Shown: piece after piece, positions 11,474 to 21,180 of the stretch
How the letters are laid out: every line of letters begins with the position of its first letter
Numbering within the stretch: position 1 is the first letter of the stretch
Source of the DNA: Allomyces macrogynus ATCC 38327
Taxonomy: Eukaryota > Blastocladiomycota > Blastocladiomycetes > Blastocladiales > Blastocladiaceae
Assembly: GCA_000151295.1 (NCBI GenBank)
Contig: GG745335.1
Location: 501,665-565,664, forward strand
Length of the DNA: 64,000 bases
Reading direction: 5' to 3'
Notes under the pieces: model-generated
What the model was told of the DNA's origin: nothing
Database searches by the model: none
The model's input: only the letters and a program-made list of their open reading frames with translations
Translations under genes and position numbers: made by a program

Positions 11474-13683
11474 ATGCCGTCCAGCAAGGGCGCCGCCGTG
11501 CCCGCCAACGCCGCCCCCGCCGCGCGCCACGACGGCTGGCCCGACACCGACGCTGTTGCCGCCGAATCCGGCGACATGCACGAATTGCGCGACCTGTCTC
11601 TGACCCCTCCAGCGCGCGCCTACCGCCAGCCCCAACAGCCCCATTACCACGGCCACCATGACACGCTCGCGCCCCCCTCGGCGTCCTCGTCCCGTCCTCC
11701 CTCACCCACGGGCACGGCACCGCCGCCGTTCGTCTCGCGCGAGCAGTCGCGCCGCTCGAGTCTGGCGCTGGCACCCGCTGCTGCGGGCGACCATCATGTA
11801 GCTGCTGGGCACACGCCGCCGCTCTCGGTCCCGGCGTCGCCGTCGATCCGCGCCGTTACGGCGGCAGGGCCCGAGCATGACGTGCCTGCCGCTGCGGCGC
11901 TCGCGCTCGGCGCACAGTTCCCGCCGCGGTACTCGCAAGCCGAATTGGCCATGAAAAACTGGGGCGCCGCCGGGAACGCCAACGCTGCATCGTCGTCGTC
12001 GTCATCCGCGGCGCCTGCAGCGCTCCAGCAGCAGCAGAACCAGAACCAGCACCTTTGGCCGGCAGCAACAGCCCCGGTGCCGGGCAGCCCGCAGACCCCA
12101 CCGACGATGCCCGCGGCCTCGTCGCACCTCCTCGCCAACGCCTCGCCGCGGTCCGGGTTCGCCGGCCTGCTGCAACTGCCCACGACCCCCTTCTTCTCGG
12201 CGCTCGAAAACAGTCCGACGACGGGTTCCCCGCGCATGCCGACCGCGGGTCTGCCGGGCGCGGGTCCCGGGCCCGCCATGTTCTCCATGGTCGACTCGCC
12301 GTTCTACGTCCCGCCCGCGCAGCTGCAGCGGTACCTGAGCGCCAAGACCTTCCTGCTCAAGCTCGGCCGCACGCTCTTTTCGTTTGGGATGCCCACGTTC
12401 ACGCTCGAGTCGACCTTGTCGGACGCGGCGGCCGCGCTCGATGTGCAGGCGTCGTTTGGCGCGCTGCCGTCGTCGCTGAGCGCGTATTTCGAGCACCCGT
12501 GGGGGCTATCGGAGGCAACCATGGTGCACTTGAGTTTTGGGCTCGACATGGGTACGTTTGTGTCATGCATCTGCTTTTAGCGGAACCAAATTGCTGACCA
12601 TCGTCCATCGACCTACTAGGCCGTCTCTACCTGACCAACCAGCTGTGCAAGGACCTGATGGCCGGTCGGCTCACGCTCGAGCAAGCCAGTGCCGAACTCG
12701 ACAACATCCTGCAAAACGGGTCCATGTGGTCGACACCCTGGCTGCTCACCGCCTTTGCCCTCGGCAGTTTCGGCGGCGCCCCGCTCGCCTTTGGCGGCGG
12801 CTGGGCCGACGCGCTCGCGTCCCTCGTCCTCGGGCTCCTCGTCGGCATCGTCAACATGACCCTGGCCCCGACCAATCTCGCGAACCTGTTCGAATTCCTC
12901 GCGGCCATGCTCGTCTCGTTCCTGACGCTCGTCGTACAGCACTGGATCTCGCCCTCCGTGTGCTTTTCGGCCACGACCCTGTCGGGCCTGCTCGTCCCGC
13001 TGCCCGGACTCTGGATCTCAACGTCGTTCCTGGAACTCTCCACGAAACAAATCGTCTCGGGCGCGTGCCGCATGTGGTGGTCGCTGATGATCGCGTTCCA
13101 GCTCGCCTTCGGTCTCGCCGTCGGGTACAACGTCTTCTACTTTCTCTTCCCGTCCCTCAAGGCCTCGGGCGGAACACTCATGCAGTGCGGCGCGCACGCG
13201 CTTCCGCCCGCATGGAACGCGTTGTTCCTACCGCTTATCGCGGCCTCGCTCAACATTTTGTTGAATGCGCACCGCGCACAACAGTTGCCGATGGCCGGCG
13301 CCGCCGCATTGTCGTATACGTTGTTCTATGTCTTGACGGCGCACGCGCACTTGACCCTGGAAGCGACGGCACTGATTATCGCGTTTGTGATTGGCGTGCT
13401 TGCAAATGCCTGGTCCCGCGTGTTTGGGGGCGGCGCGATTGAGGTTACGTTGACGGGCGTGATTCTGTTGGTGCCCGGAAGTGTCGCGACGCGGGATTCG
13501 GTTTATTTGGTGGACCCGGCGGCGACGGGTGGAGCGTTCCAGAATGCGGGCGCCGGGATCGCGCTGCGGTTTGTCGTAATTGCGTTGAGCATTAGTGTGG
13601 GGCTGTTGGCGGCGCGGATCGTGGATGGCGTGGATTTGGCGCTGAATACGCGCGCGGAGAAGCCGAGGGAGCATCGGCATTGA
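11474..13683 (+). CDS. PRM10/ThrE-family multi-pass membrane protein
   Basis: Spliced as 11474-12551 and 12620-13683 (713 aa; 68-nt intron with a GTACGT donor and CTAG acceptor). Residues 1 to about 285 are low complexity and probably cytosolic. From LLKLGRTLFSFGMPTFTLESTL onward the protein matches the DUF1212/ThrE domain (HLSFGLDM/GRLYLTN, LTLEQASAELD), then about ten membrane segments, with the second half (NILLNAHRAQQLPMAG, GVILLVPGSVATRDS) matching the ThrE_2/DUF3815 part. Yeast PRM10 has the same two-part layout. Bacterial ThrE exports threonine and serine; the fungal substrate is unknown. The ATG at 11474 is used because the frame upstream of it (to 11297) is promoter-like and the ATG sits just before the low-complexity N terminus. 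Confidence 0.88.
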
Positions 13684-14115
13684 TGAAGGGTGGCGAGGAG
13701 TGGAGAGTAGATGAGGAGGGCGGAGGAAGAGGGTGGAGCGAAGTGGAGAACAGGCGTGGGGTACGAGGAGAAGGGGTCGGGCATTGTCTTGTCGTGTGCG
13801 TCTCGGGGCGGGGCGTGTTCTTCGGGATGGGTAGACGCGGATTGCTTTGTAAATACTAGAGACTGCAACGGTGTCTGTATCCAGACTCGGTGCGCGTGCG
13901 GCGTCGGTGCACGTCGTGGCCGGCGCCCGTGGAGGGAGGTGGTGGAGAACCTGGAGCGGTTTCGCGCTCCCGACGACAGACAGGTACACGTAGGCAGACA
14001 GATTTCTTAGCCGACAAAAACCCAAGCCGACATATATATTCGTCTATTCTGAACCAGTATTCATCCCTCCACCATCGCCAGTTCCATCTAAGTCGTCTCC
14101 GTCCACCACCATGTC
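13684..14115. other. Convergent 3' intergenic region
   Basis: Separates the 3' ends of the PRM10-like and DRC5 genes. A short TA-rich tract (about 14029-14040) is present. No gene seen. Confidence 0.5.
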
Positions 14116-15914
14116 TTACCCGGCGGTCGCGCGCTGCTGCAATGCGGCCTGCACGGCCCGCACGACGCCCTCGGGCAGGTCGGTCACGCGCAGGTCGAGC
14201 GCCTTGAGCGTCTACACACCCCACCCACCGCACCATCGTCAGTCGTATCCCCACCCGCACGCGCACCCTCTCCACCCGACGCACCTGACTCGCCTGCACG
14301 CTCGTCCACACCGCCTTCCCCAGCGCATCCACGACCCGGTCGCGGTCCGCGGCCTTCTCGCTCCCCCCCTCACCACCACCATTCCCACCGGCCGTCCCAC
14401 CAAACGCATTACTGCTCACATCCAGCGCCTCGACCGCGTCCGCCGCGACCAGTGCGGCCACCTGCTGCAGTGCCGACGCGCCCATATTGGTCGCGGCCAA
14501 ATCGAGCGATTTCAGGGTGTGGTGGTGTGTGAGGAGCGCGTAGGCCAAGATAAACGCCCCGTCGTTGCCGAGCGGATTGAGGCGTAAGATCAGGGTCTGG
14601 AGGGCGGTATTGGTCGCGAGGGCCTTGGCGAGGTAGGCCGCGCCGAGAGCGCCGATGCGGTTATTGCCGAGGTCGAGGTGTGCCAGGCGCGAGTGCGGGG
14701 AGGCGAGGACGGTGGCGAGTGGGGACGCGCCGGTGTCGCTGATCTTGTTGTGGTCGAGTTCTAGGGTGCGCAAACGTGTAAGCGGGCACCAAGAGAATGA
14801 GGAGTGGAGGGCACCGGCGTACTCAGGTAGACGAGCGCCTTGTGGTCCTTGAGCCCGTCGCACAACGCAGCGATTTTACTGTCGTCGATCCCGCACCGGG
14901 ACAAGGTCAAGTGCGTCCACGCGCACTTGCGCAACGCGCGCGCGAGCCTGACGGCGTCGTTCGACGACATGCCGTACCAGTACCACTCGAATTTCATGCC
15001 CACGTCCTTGACCCTATTCCCAAACTCGATCCCGTGAATTCCGAGCGCGGGCGGACCGACGCGAGTGCGAAACAAGCGTACCCGTAGTAGAGCGCGACAT
15101 GCTTCAACTGATCCAGCCCAACCACAAGCAACTCCGGATCCACATGATCCGGGTGCGCGTCCGTCGCCTTCCGCTCATTCGGATCCCCGGCCACCGCATC
15201 CGGCAAAAGCTGGTCCACATGCAACCGCACAACGCACGCCGACACCGCCCGCGCGAGTGCACCGAGCGCCAATTCCCCGCCGCGGCCCGGCACGTACGCC
15301 GCTACGGCCGCCTCCATGGTGCGTTCGCAATACACTGTCTTCCACTTCCCGCCGTGCCGCGCGGCATCGGCGTCCGGGAAATGCGCGGCCGTGCGGCGGC
15401 GCCAGTACCCCGGCGAGTTGAGCCCGCGCTCTTCAGCGTCGTCCGGGATCAGGGAGACGATTTTCGGGAGCGGGAGGTCGACGGAGATGGAGGACAGAAC
15501 GCGCGCGCGGTACTTGCGCGGGAGGCCGTCGAGGATCGGACGCGCTACACGAGGGGGTGGAGAAGGTTACCATGCTGGTCCGCAACGCGGTGTTGAGGTA
15601 GGGGAGAGCTCACTTTCGAAATTCTCGACAATCGCGCGCACGCACAAGGTCGTGAGCGGTTCCACCATGGCGAGGTTCCACTGCGAGTCCTCGGCGAGAA
15701 TGCGTCGCTCGCCCGGGACGGCAAGCGTCACGTGGGCCGCGCTCGAGAGCTCGCTGCGGCTTGTTGTCGCGGGATGGCTCGGGGAGGTCGGTTTGAGGAC
15801 AGAGGTCGACGCCATGCTCGGGTTCGACGCGGCGGGCAAGGTGCCGGCATCGTCGGTCGCGGTGGGGACGGCGAGCGCGCCCGACGCGGCGTGCGGGAGT
15901 GGGCTGCCGGACAT
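14116..15914 (-). CDS. DRC5: Axonemal dynein regulatory complex subunit 5 (TCTE1/DRC5 ortholog)
   Basis: Five exons, minus strand: 15914-15614, 15544-15082, 15013-14823, 14760-14285, 14211-14116 (508 aa, close to the ~500 aa of animal TCTE1). All four introns (62-73 nt) close in phase. Family hallmarks appear in order: LCVRAIVENFE and LDGLPRKYRARVLSSIS, GYWRRR ... HGGKWKTVYCERTMEA, VVRLHVDQLLPD, VKDVGMKFEW, then leucine-rich repeats (LTLSRCGIDDSKIAALC, LDHNKISDTGA, LDLGNNRIGALGA, LILRLNPLGNDGA, LDLAATNMGASAL), and a final strand LKALDLRVTD. TCTE1/DRC5 sits in the nexin link between doublet microtubules of motile 9+2 flagella. Its presence implies the organism swims as zoospores or gametes. 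Recognition rests on domain order and motifs; no alignment was run. Confidence 0.88.
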
Positions 15915-16272
15915 GGCGGGCGGGGGTGATGGTGGCACAGAGTCGAGGAGGATAGCTGATGAGGGCGGTGATGTCGAGTCGGCAGCGGCGCGGCAGTGGG
16001 AGGGTCCGGGCAAATTATCGTCTAGCGTCTATAGGGTGTCGCGCGGAGCGACTGCGGGGAGTCGGGCCCGCGGATCGAGAGTGGAGCAGCGAGAATGGCG
16101 AGCGCCAGCAGCAAGCAACAGCTGCATTCTCGCCGACGACGAGGTCGGTCGGGCCTGCGGTCGGTCGGTCGTGCGGTGGGATATCGCGCTTGATTCGCAC
16201 GTGCGCACTGCAGCAGCAAGACTGCGCGCGCTGCCTGTCGTCGCTCAGCTCCTCTGCTCCAACTGACTGATC
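15915..16272. other. Divergent intergenic region
   Basis: Separates divergent DRC5 and the proline-rich gene. No gene or recognisable site. Confidence 0.5.
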
Positions 16273-17393
16273 ATGGCCGTCCTCGCGCCGCCACCCGCAC
16301 GACACGACGACGACAACGCTAGCGACCACAATGCCGCGCAGCGCAAGCTGCCGCCACGACCTTCGGCCGGCACCGGTCGGGGAATCAAGCAATCCGGCCA
16401 AGCGCCCGACCTGATCACACCCGTCCACCGCCAGTACCTCGTCGACCTCCCGCCCGACGCCGACGCGTCGTGGCTCTTTGACCGGCACGAGCCGCAAACC
16501 GCCCCCTCCGCACCTCGGCCCGCATCTCCACCACCGCGCGCGCCCGTGCGTGCCGAGCGCCACGTCTATCCGCCTGCCCGGCTGTTACCCACGACCAGAC
16601 GTCCCCCTCCACCCCCGCCACCGCGCGAAAATGCATGGCGTGCGGCCCTCCCCTCGGGCCTGCGCGTTCCCTCCGCGTCCTCTCGCCTCCCCACCGCCGC
16701 CCCACGCCCTGCGTCGCCGCCGCCACCCGAGGACCTGTCCGGGTTCGTGACGCCGCGCTTGAACACGACGAGCCGGTGGGCCGCGGCCACTGCCGCCGCC
16801 ATAGCGCGTGCCCGCCCGAGTGTGCGTGATCGCGTCGTGCACGATCCGCGCGTGCGGGCAGGCAGTGAGCCGCGGCGGTTACGCGCAAGGCGATCAATGT
16901 GCCGCGCGAGGTCGTGCAGTATGATCTCGGGCCAATGGAGGATGGGGACGAGGAAGAGGTGGTGCCGGCGGTCCCGCGCGCGCCGAACGCGGCGGATACG
17001 GCGTACCTGGATGCGGTCGAGGCGGTGCGGCCGCGCGCGGAGAGATTGTACGTGTTGTGTCTTGGGTTCATGCGGTGGAAGACGGTGTGGCTCACGATTT
17101 CGTGATTGGGTTTAACCAGCTTGCCGGCGGCGCTGCGCGATCCTCCCTCGGGAATTGATGCGCTTCCACCCGTCGACGTGCCGCTGCTCGCGCTGCCGCC
17201 GTTACCGGACCCGCCAACGTGTCTGATCCCACGACCGACAACCCCGCCGCGTGGACGCCGAGGCCGGCCATCACCACCTCCACCCGCACAACCGACCGAC
17301 GACCTGGCGTGGTCGGTCATGGCGAGCGCGGCCCGGCGCGAGCGGGCGCGACTTATCGCGAACGGCGTGGCCGAAGAGGGCGATTTGACATGA
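16273..17393 (+). CDS. Proline-rich hypothetical protein, frame disturbed
   Basis: Not recognised. ATG at 16273. The first 195 codons are Pro/Arg-rich with PPPP runs. Near 16865-16870 the frame changes (one base missing or two extra) to continue as AVTRKAINVPREVVQYDLGPMEDGDEEE. A 72-nt intron at 17048-17119 (GTACGT donor, CCAG acceptor) removes an in-frame stop at 17103 and joins VEAVRPRAER to FLPAALRDPP. The stop is at 17391. The intron has the donor type and length usual in this window, which supports a real gene. Composition suggests a largely disordered protein of about 350 residues. No domain seen. Confidence 0.5.
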
Positions 17394-18165
17394 ACGACTT
17401 TTCTCTCCACCTTTCGTTTGTCGCTTTCTGCCCAAACCGAGCGAGAGTCACGACCGGCGGCCAGGCAGCAAACGGAAAAACGCGCGGAGAGGTGGTCCCT
17501 GCCCAAGGGGTCTGGTGCACCGTGGGAACGGCGGCTCTTCAACAGAGCGCGAACACGTGCGCACGTCTTTCATGGTGCCGTCGGCCAGGGCGATCGCGGC
17601 CAACGCAGTGCGTCAGCACTACGATCAGCGCGGGCGCCAGCCAGCGAAAATCGACCACGCGCGAAGAGCACGGCGCACGGCAGGCAACAGCAGCAAGATG
17701 GGGCTCTGGATTCGCGGCCACGAGCGCACTGCGTGCCCTCCTCCCCGCACTCTCCGGCGTGCCAACCTCCTCCACGCTCGATTCGGCTGCAAGTCATCGA
17801 CCGACCCTCCTCCGTCGACTTGACGGTGTTTGCGTTGCTGGCCCACCTTGCAGCACAACACGACGCGACGCGTATTGGACTGGTTGTTCGAAGCGCCACG
17901 CTGCAGTGCACGTGCACCGACGCCCTGCTGCAGCTGTGCGCTTGTCCTCCGCGCCTCCCCCGCCAACAGGCCCCCGCTGCCCGCCCACCTCGCCCGCCGG
18001 CCTGCCGCCGCTGCTGCCGCTGCCGCGCCGTGCAACTCCCCGCATTGGCCCGCTGGTGCCGTCCGCACACCGCTCCGCGCCATTCATCCGCGGCCCGCTG
18101 CCGTTTCTGGGCCACAACCCACGCACCAAGACCGCGCCGATCCATCGACTTGCCAGCCACGCACG
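17394..18165. other. Intergenic region
   Basis: Upstream of the next plus-strand gene. ORFs exist in all frames from GC richness, but none has a protein-like composition or clear splice structure. Confidence 0.5.
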
Positions 18166-19782
18166 ATGCCGCGACCACCCGCGCCCAACCTGCCGGCACC
18201 CCCCACCGCGGCCGCGCACACCCCGCGCAAGCGCAAATGGGGCGCGCCTTCGCCGCCGCGGGACCACGACATGGCCGAGGCGACCCCGCCGCGCGCCCCT
18301 GCATCTCGCGCGCCTTCGCCGGGCCGCCCGTCCCCAACTCCACGAAAGCGCCGGTTCCTCGACTTTGCGGGCACCAGCATGCCCGTACCCGTACCGGCCC
18401 CGTCGTTCGGCTCTGCCGTGGCGCCGCCAGCGAAACCTGTCTGGGGCCGTGCCGCATGGGGAAGCCAAGCCGCCGCTGCAGCACCAGCGGAGCCAACGAC
18501 GCCGCCGCGTGGGTCCGGTAGCAGCGCCAGTGCTGCGACAGCGGTGCCCATGACTCCGCGCCGCGGCGCTGCCGGGGACGCGATGGACCTCGACTCGCCG
18601 TTCAAGCGTACGCCCGTGCGGCTTGCGACTCCCGGGCGGTCGTTACTTGCCGGTTCCGCAATGTTGGCTGCCGCGGGGGTCCCGATGATTGGCCCGGGAA
18701 GTCCGTGGGGTAACAGCGCGCGCCGTGCGGCATTGTTGCAGGCGTCGACGACGCCGCGGTCCAGGTTGCGGTCGGACCCGATCGAGTGCAAGCCGTCGCC
18801 GTTTTACCGGCCGGAAGAGTACAAAGCGAGTCCAGACCGGATTGTTATTGTGGAGGATGGCGCGCGTACGTGCTTTTTCTGTGGCCTCCCGGTGGTGAGG
18901 ATGGAGGGAGGAATCAGAGCTGACGCTGTGGTTTTTGTATGGAACAGAAACACCACCGGCCGGGTCGCCAATTCCCGCGGGCTTGCAGACGCCGCGCCGC
19001 CCGCCAATGCTTCGTGGGTCGCCGGGGACGTTGCCCAACGGGAAACCCGTCCCGAGGCCGCCGTCGGTGCGCCGGTTGTTTGCGAATGTCGATTTGCCGT
19101 CGTCGTACGTGCTTGATGGCTCCGTTTTCCCTCCCCTCGCCCTGCCACTCACCGATGCTTCCTCATCTAGCGACCCGCCCGAAGAATCCGCCTCGCGCGC
19201 GAGCCTAACCGTCGTCCTCCCCAACCCGCGCACCTGTCGCCGGCAGCCTCAAACCGGCCATCCGGGTCGTCCCCCAGTAAACCCAAGACCGTCACGTTCC
19301 GGTCCGCGCTGCACCTCGAACTCCCGTCCGCCCCAGTTGGGCCCGCCAAATCGCCTGACCAGCGCATCACCCGGTCGGCGTCTCGCCGCGCCGCCGCCGC
19401 CGCAACGCCCTCAACGCTCGAAAAACCTTCACGTGGGAAACTGTTTGGCTCCTCTGCACCCGCCGCTGCTGCTGCGACCCCACCAGCGCCGCCACCGTTC
19501 ATGCGCCGGCTCGTGGCGGCCGCGGCGATCGAGTCTCCCGCGAACATTTCGGTGCCGGCGTTTGCGCCAGCGACGGATCCGGGCCGCCCGCGGACGCGGT
19601 CGTGGACGCTCGCGCACCCCGGGGATGGAGCCGGGGATCCAACGGTCATGTCGTCGCCGACACGGCCGTCGGCGGCGGCGCGCGCGCGGAGCGCAGCGGC
19701 AACAACGACGGCGGCGCCGCCGGTGGCGTTGGGCAATTATTCGTTGCGGATGACGCCGCAGCGGAGGACGACGATGGGGTAA
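18166..19782 (+). CDS. Hypothetical S/T-P-rich basic protein (possible nuclear)
   Basis: Not recognised. ATG at 18166. Exon 1 to 18865; intron 18866-18947 (82 nt, GTACGT...ACAG) joins RIVIVEDGA to QTPPAGSPIPAG; intron 19105-19170 (66 nt) joins FANVDLPS to SDPPEESAS. Around 19190-19240 the frame moves by one base to SPAASNRPSGSSPSKPKTVTFRS, and it then runs to the stop at 19780. The protein is full of TP/SP sites beside basic clusters (TPRKRKW, TPRKRRFLDF, TPRRGA, TPVRLATPGRS), as in proline-directed-kinase-regulated nuclear or chromatin proteins, but no domain is identifiable. Another small motif of low complexity but conserved look is CKPSPFYRPEEYKASPDRI. Confidence 0.5.
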
Positions 19783-20204
19783 GGGAGGTTGAGTGGGAGG
19801 ATGTATGAGGGAGTGGGTGGAGAGCGCGCGTTTATTTATTCTTTGTCCTTTCTTTGGTATTGCATTGGCGCGATGAGCGGCTTCTTCTTGTCGACTTGAT
19901 TGCGCATCTTTGGTTTCTCGTCGGCTTTGTCGACCCGTTTCCGTTTGCTCCTTTCGTTTGTTGTTCTCTTACTTCTCCACTGGCCTGCTTTCGGTTGCGT
20001 TAGTGCGCCAGTTGGAGAACATCTGTTTCGATTTGCCCTCTTTTGCTCAGTCCGACACATCAACAAATTGGTTGCTCTGGCTCGCTTTCAACTTCTCTCC
20101 ATCTTGGACCGGACGGGAGGTCAAGAACGGTTCAAATCACGACCATGGACACACTGTACAAAGCATTTTTCGTCAACCAAAACAACAACAAACGAGACGC
20201 TCGT
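19783..20204. other. Convergent 3' intergenic region
   Basis: AT-richer than the flanking coding sequence; holds 3' ends of the hypothetical gene and the FMC1-like gene. No gene seen. Confidence 0.5.
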
Positions 20205-20628
20205 TTAGCTGCTCGCCGCCGGCGTTGCCGCCCCCGCCGCGTCCGAGGCAATCTCGCCATCCGGATCAAACATTTTCGGCAGCTGCAGGCCCACCTTGCC
20301 AGCGGTACGCGTGATGCGTTCTTCTTCGTCGAGCGTCGGGAAGTAGGCGGCGAGCAGTTCCTGTTTGCGGATGTCCGCCATGGTCAGCAACGGTTCGCTC
20401 TACAATCACAAGGGGGGCATGGCATGACGGTACCCGGTGCGTGCGGTTACTCCGCAGGAACAGCAGCGCGTTCTCGGCATCGACGATTTTTGCCTTGGGG
20501 TTGCGGAACTCGGCGCGGACGTAGGCAAGCCATTGGACCGAGCCGTTTTTCTTGGTGATTTGGTGGTTGACTTCGCGCAACAGGCCGCGGTAGACGGAGG
20601 CGACGGAGCGGGTCGTTGCGGTGGACAT
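20205..20628 (-). CDS. FMC1: FMC1-like mitochondrial ATP synthase assembly factor
   Basis: ATG at 20628. Exon 1 encodes YRGLLREVNHQI ... AENALLFLRS, exon 2 encodes SEPLLTMADIRKQELLAAYFP, EEERITRTAGKVGLQLPK and stops at 20205. The LLRE start, the arm LLFLRS, and the closing hydrophobic VGL-LP motif fit FMC1 (a small LYR-like factor needed with Atp12 for F1 assembly). The intron is ambiguous. A 34-nt GTACCG...TTGTAG intron (20400-20433) keeps the frame but is shorter than any other here. A 51-nt intron (20400-20450, GTAACC donor) is more normal but leaves the frame off by one base, so a one-base indel is possible. About 120-130 residues either way. Confidence 0.72.
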
Positions 20629-21180
20629 GATTGCAGGGCTCCTGAAGAATCGGGTGCGGGCGCTGTGGACAAGTCGGCGCGTCGGTCGCGGCGGAAATTG
20701 CGATCGCGGTCGACGGCCCGGCCAACGCGAGCAGCGAGGCGGTGGATCAGCAACGAAGTGGGAGACCGGCGTGACGCGCACACAGCCGGGGATGGTTCTG
20801 GCATCCTTGGTGAGAGACCAGTGGCGCCGGTGATGTCAGGTTGGCAACGCAGGTGGGTGCCGTTGGTTTGGCCGGCATCGATGGGAGGGTTGGCGCAGCG
20901 AGTGGCGCATTGGAAACCCCAGGTTTTCGACCAGCAGCTGGACAAACACGCCGGCCCACGCCATCGCAAACCTCGACCTGGCGTGCCAACCTCGACCGCA
21001 CTTCCCTCTTCCCGCTGCTCCTCCTCCCCCGCGTCGTTCGTTCACGCTCCACCTCTGCAACGCCGCACGACGACGCCGTGCCCGCGCGCGACTTGGACCA
21101 GCAGCAACCAGCAGCAGCACGCGCGCGCTCTCTTTCCCGCCCAGCTTCAACCTGCAACCAGTCTACCAACCCACCTCACC
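20629..21180. other. Divergent intergenic region
   Basis: Upstream of both the FMC1-like gene and the Zn2Cys6 gene. No specific element recognised. Confidence 0.5.

Noticed and set aside
20125..20150. B-box-like GGTTCAAATC
   Set aside because: The flanking bases do not pair as a T stem and no A box or anticodon arm is upstream.
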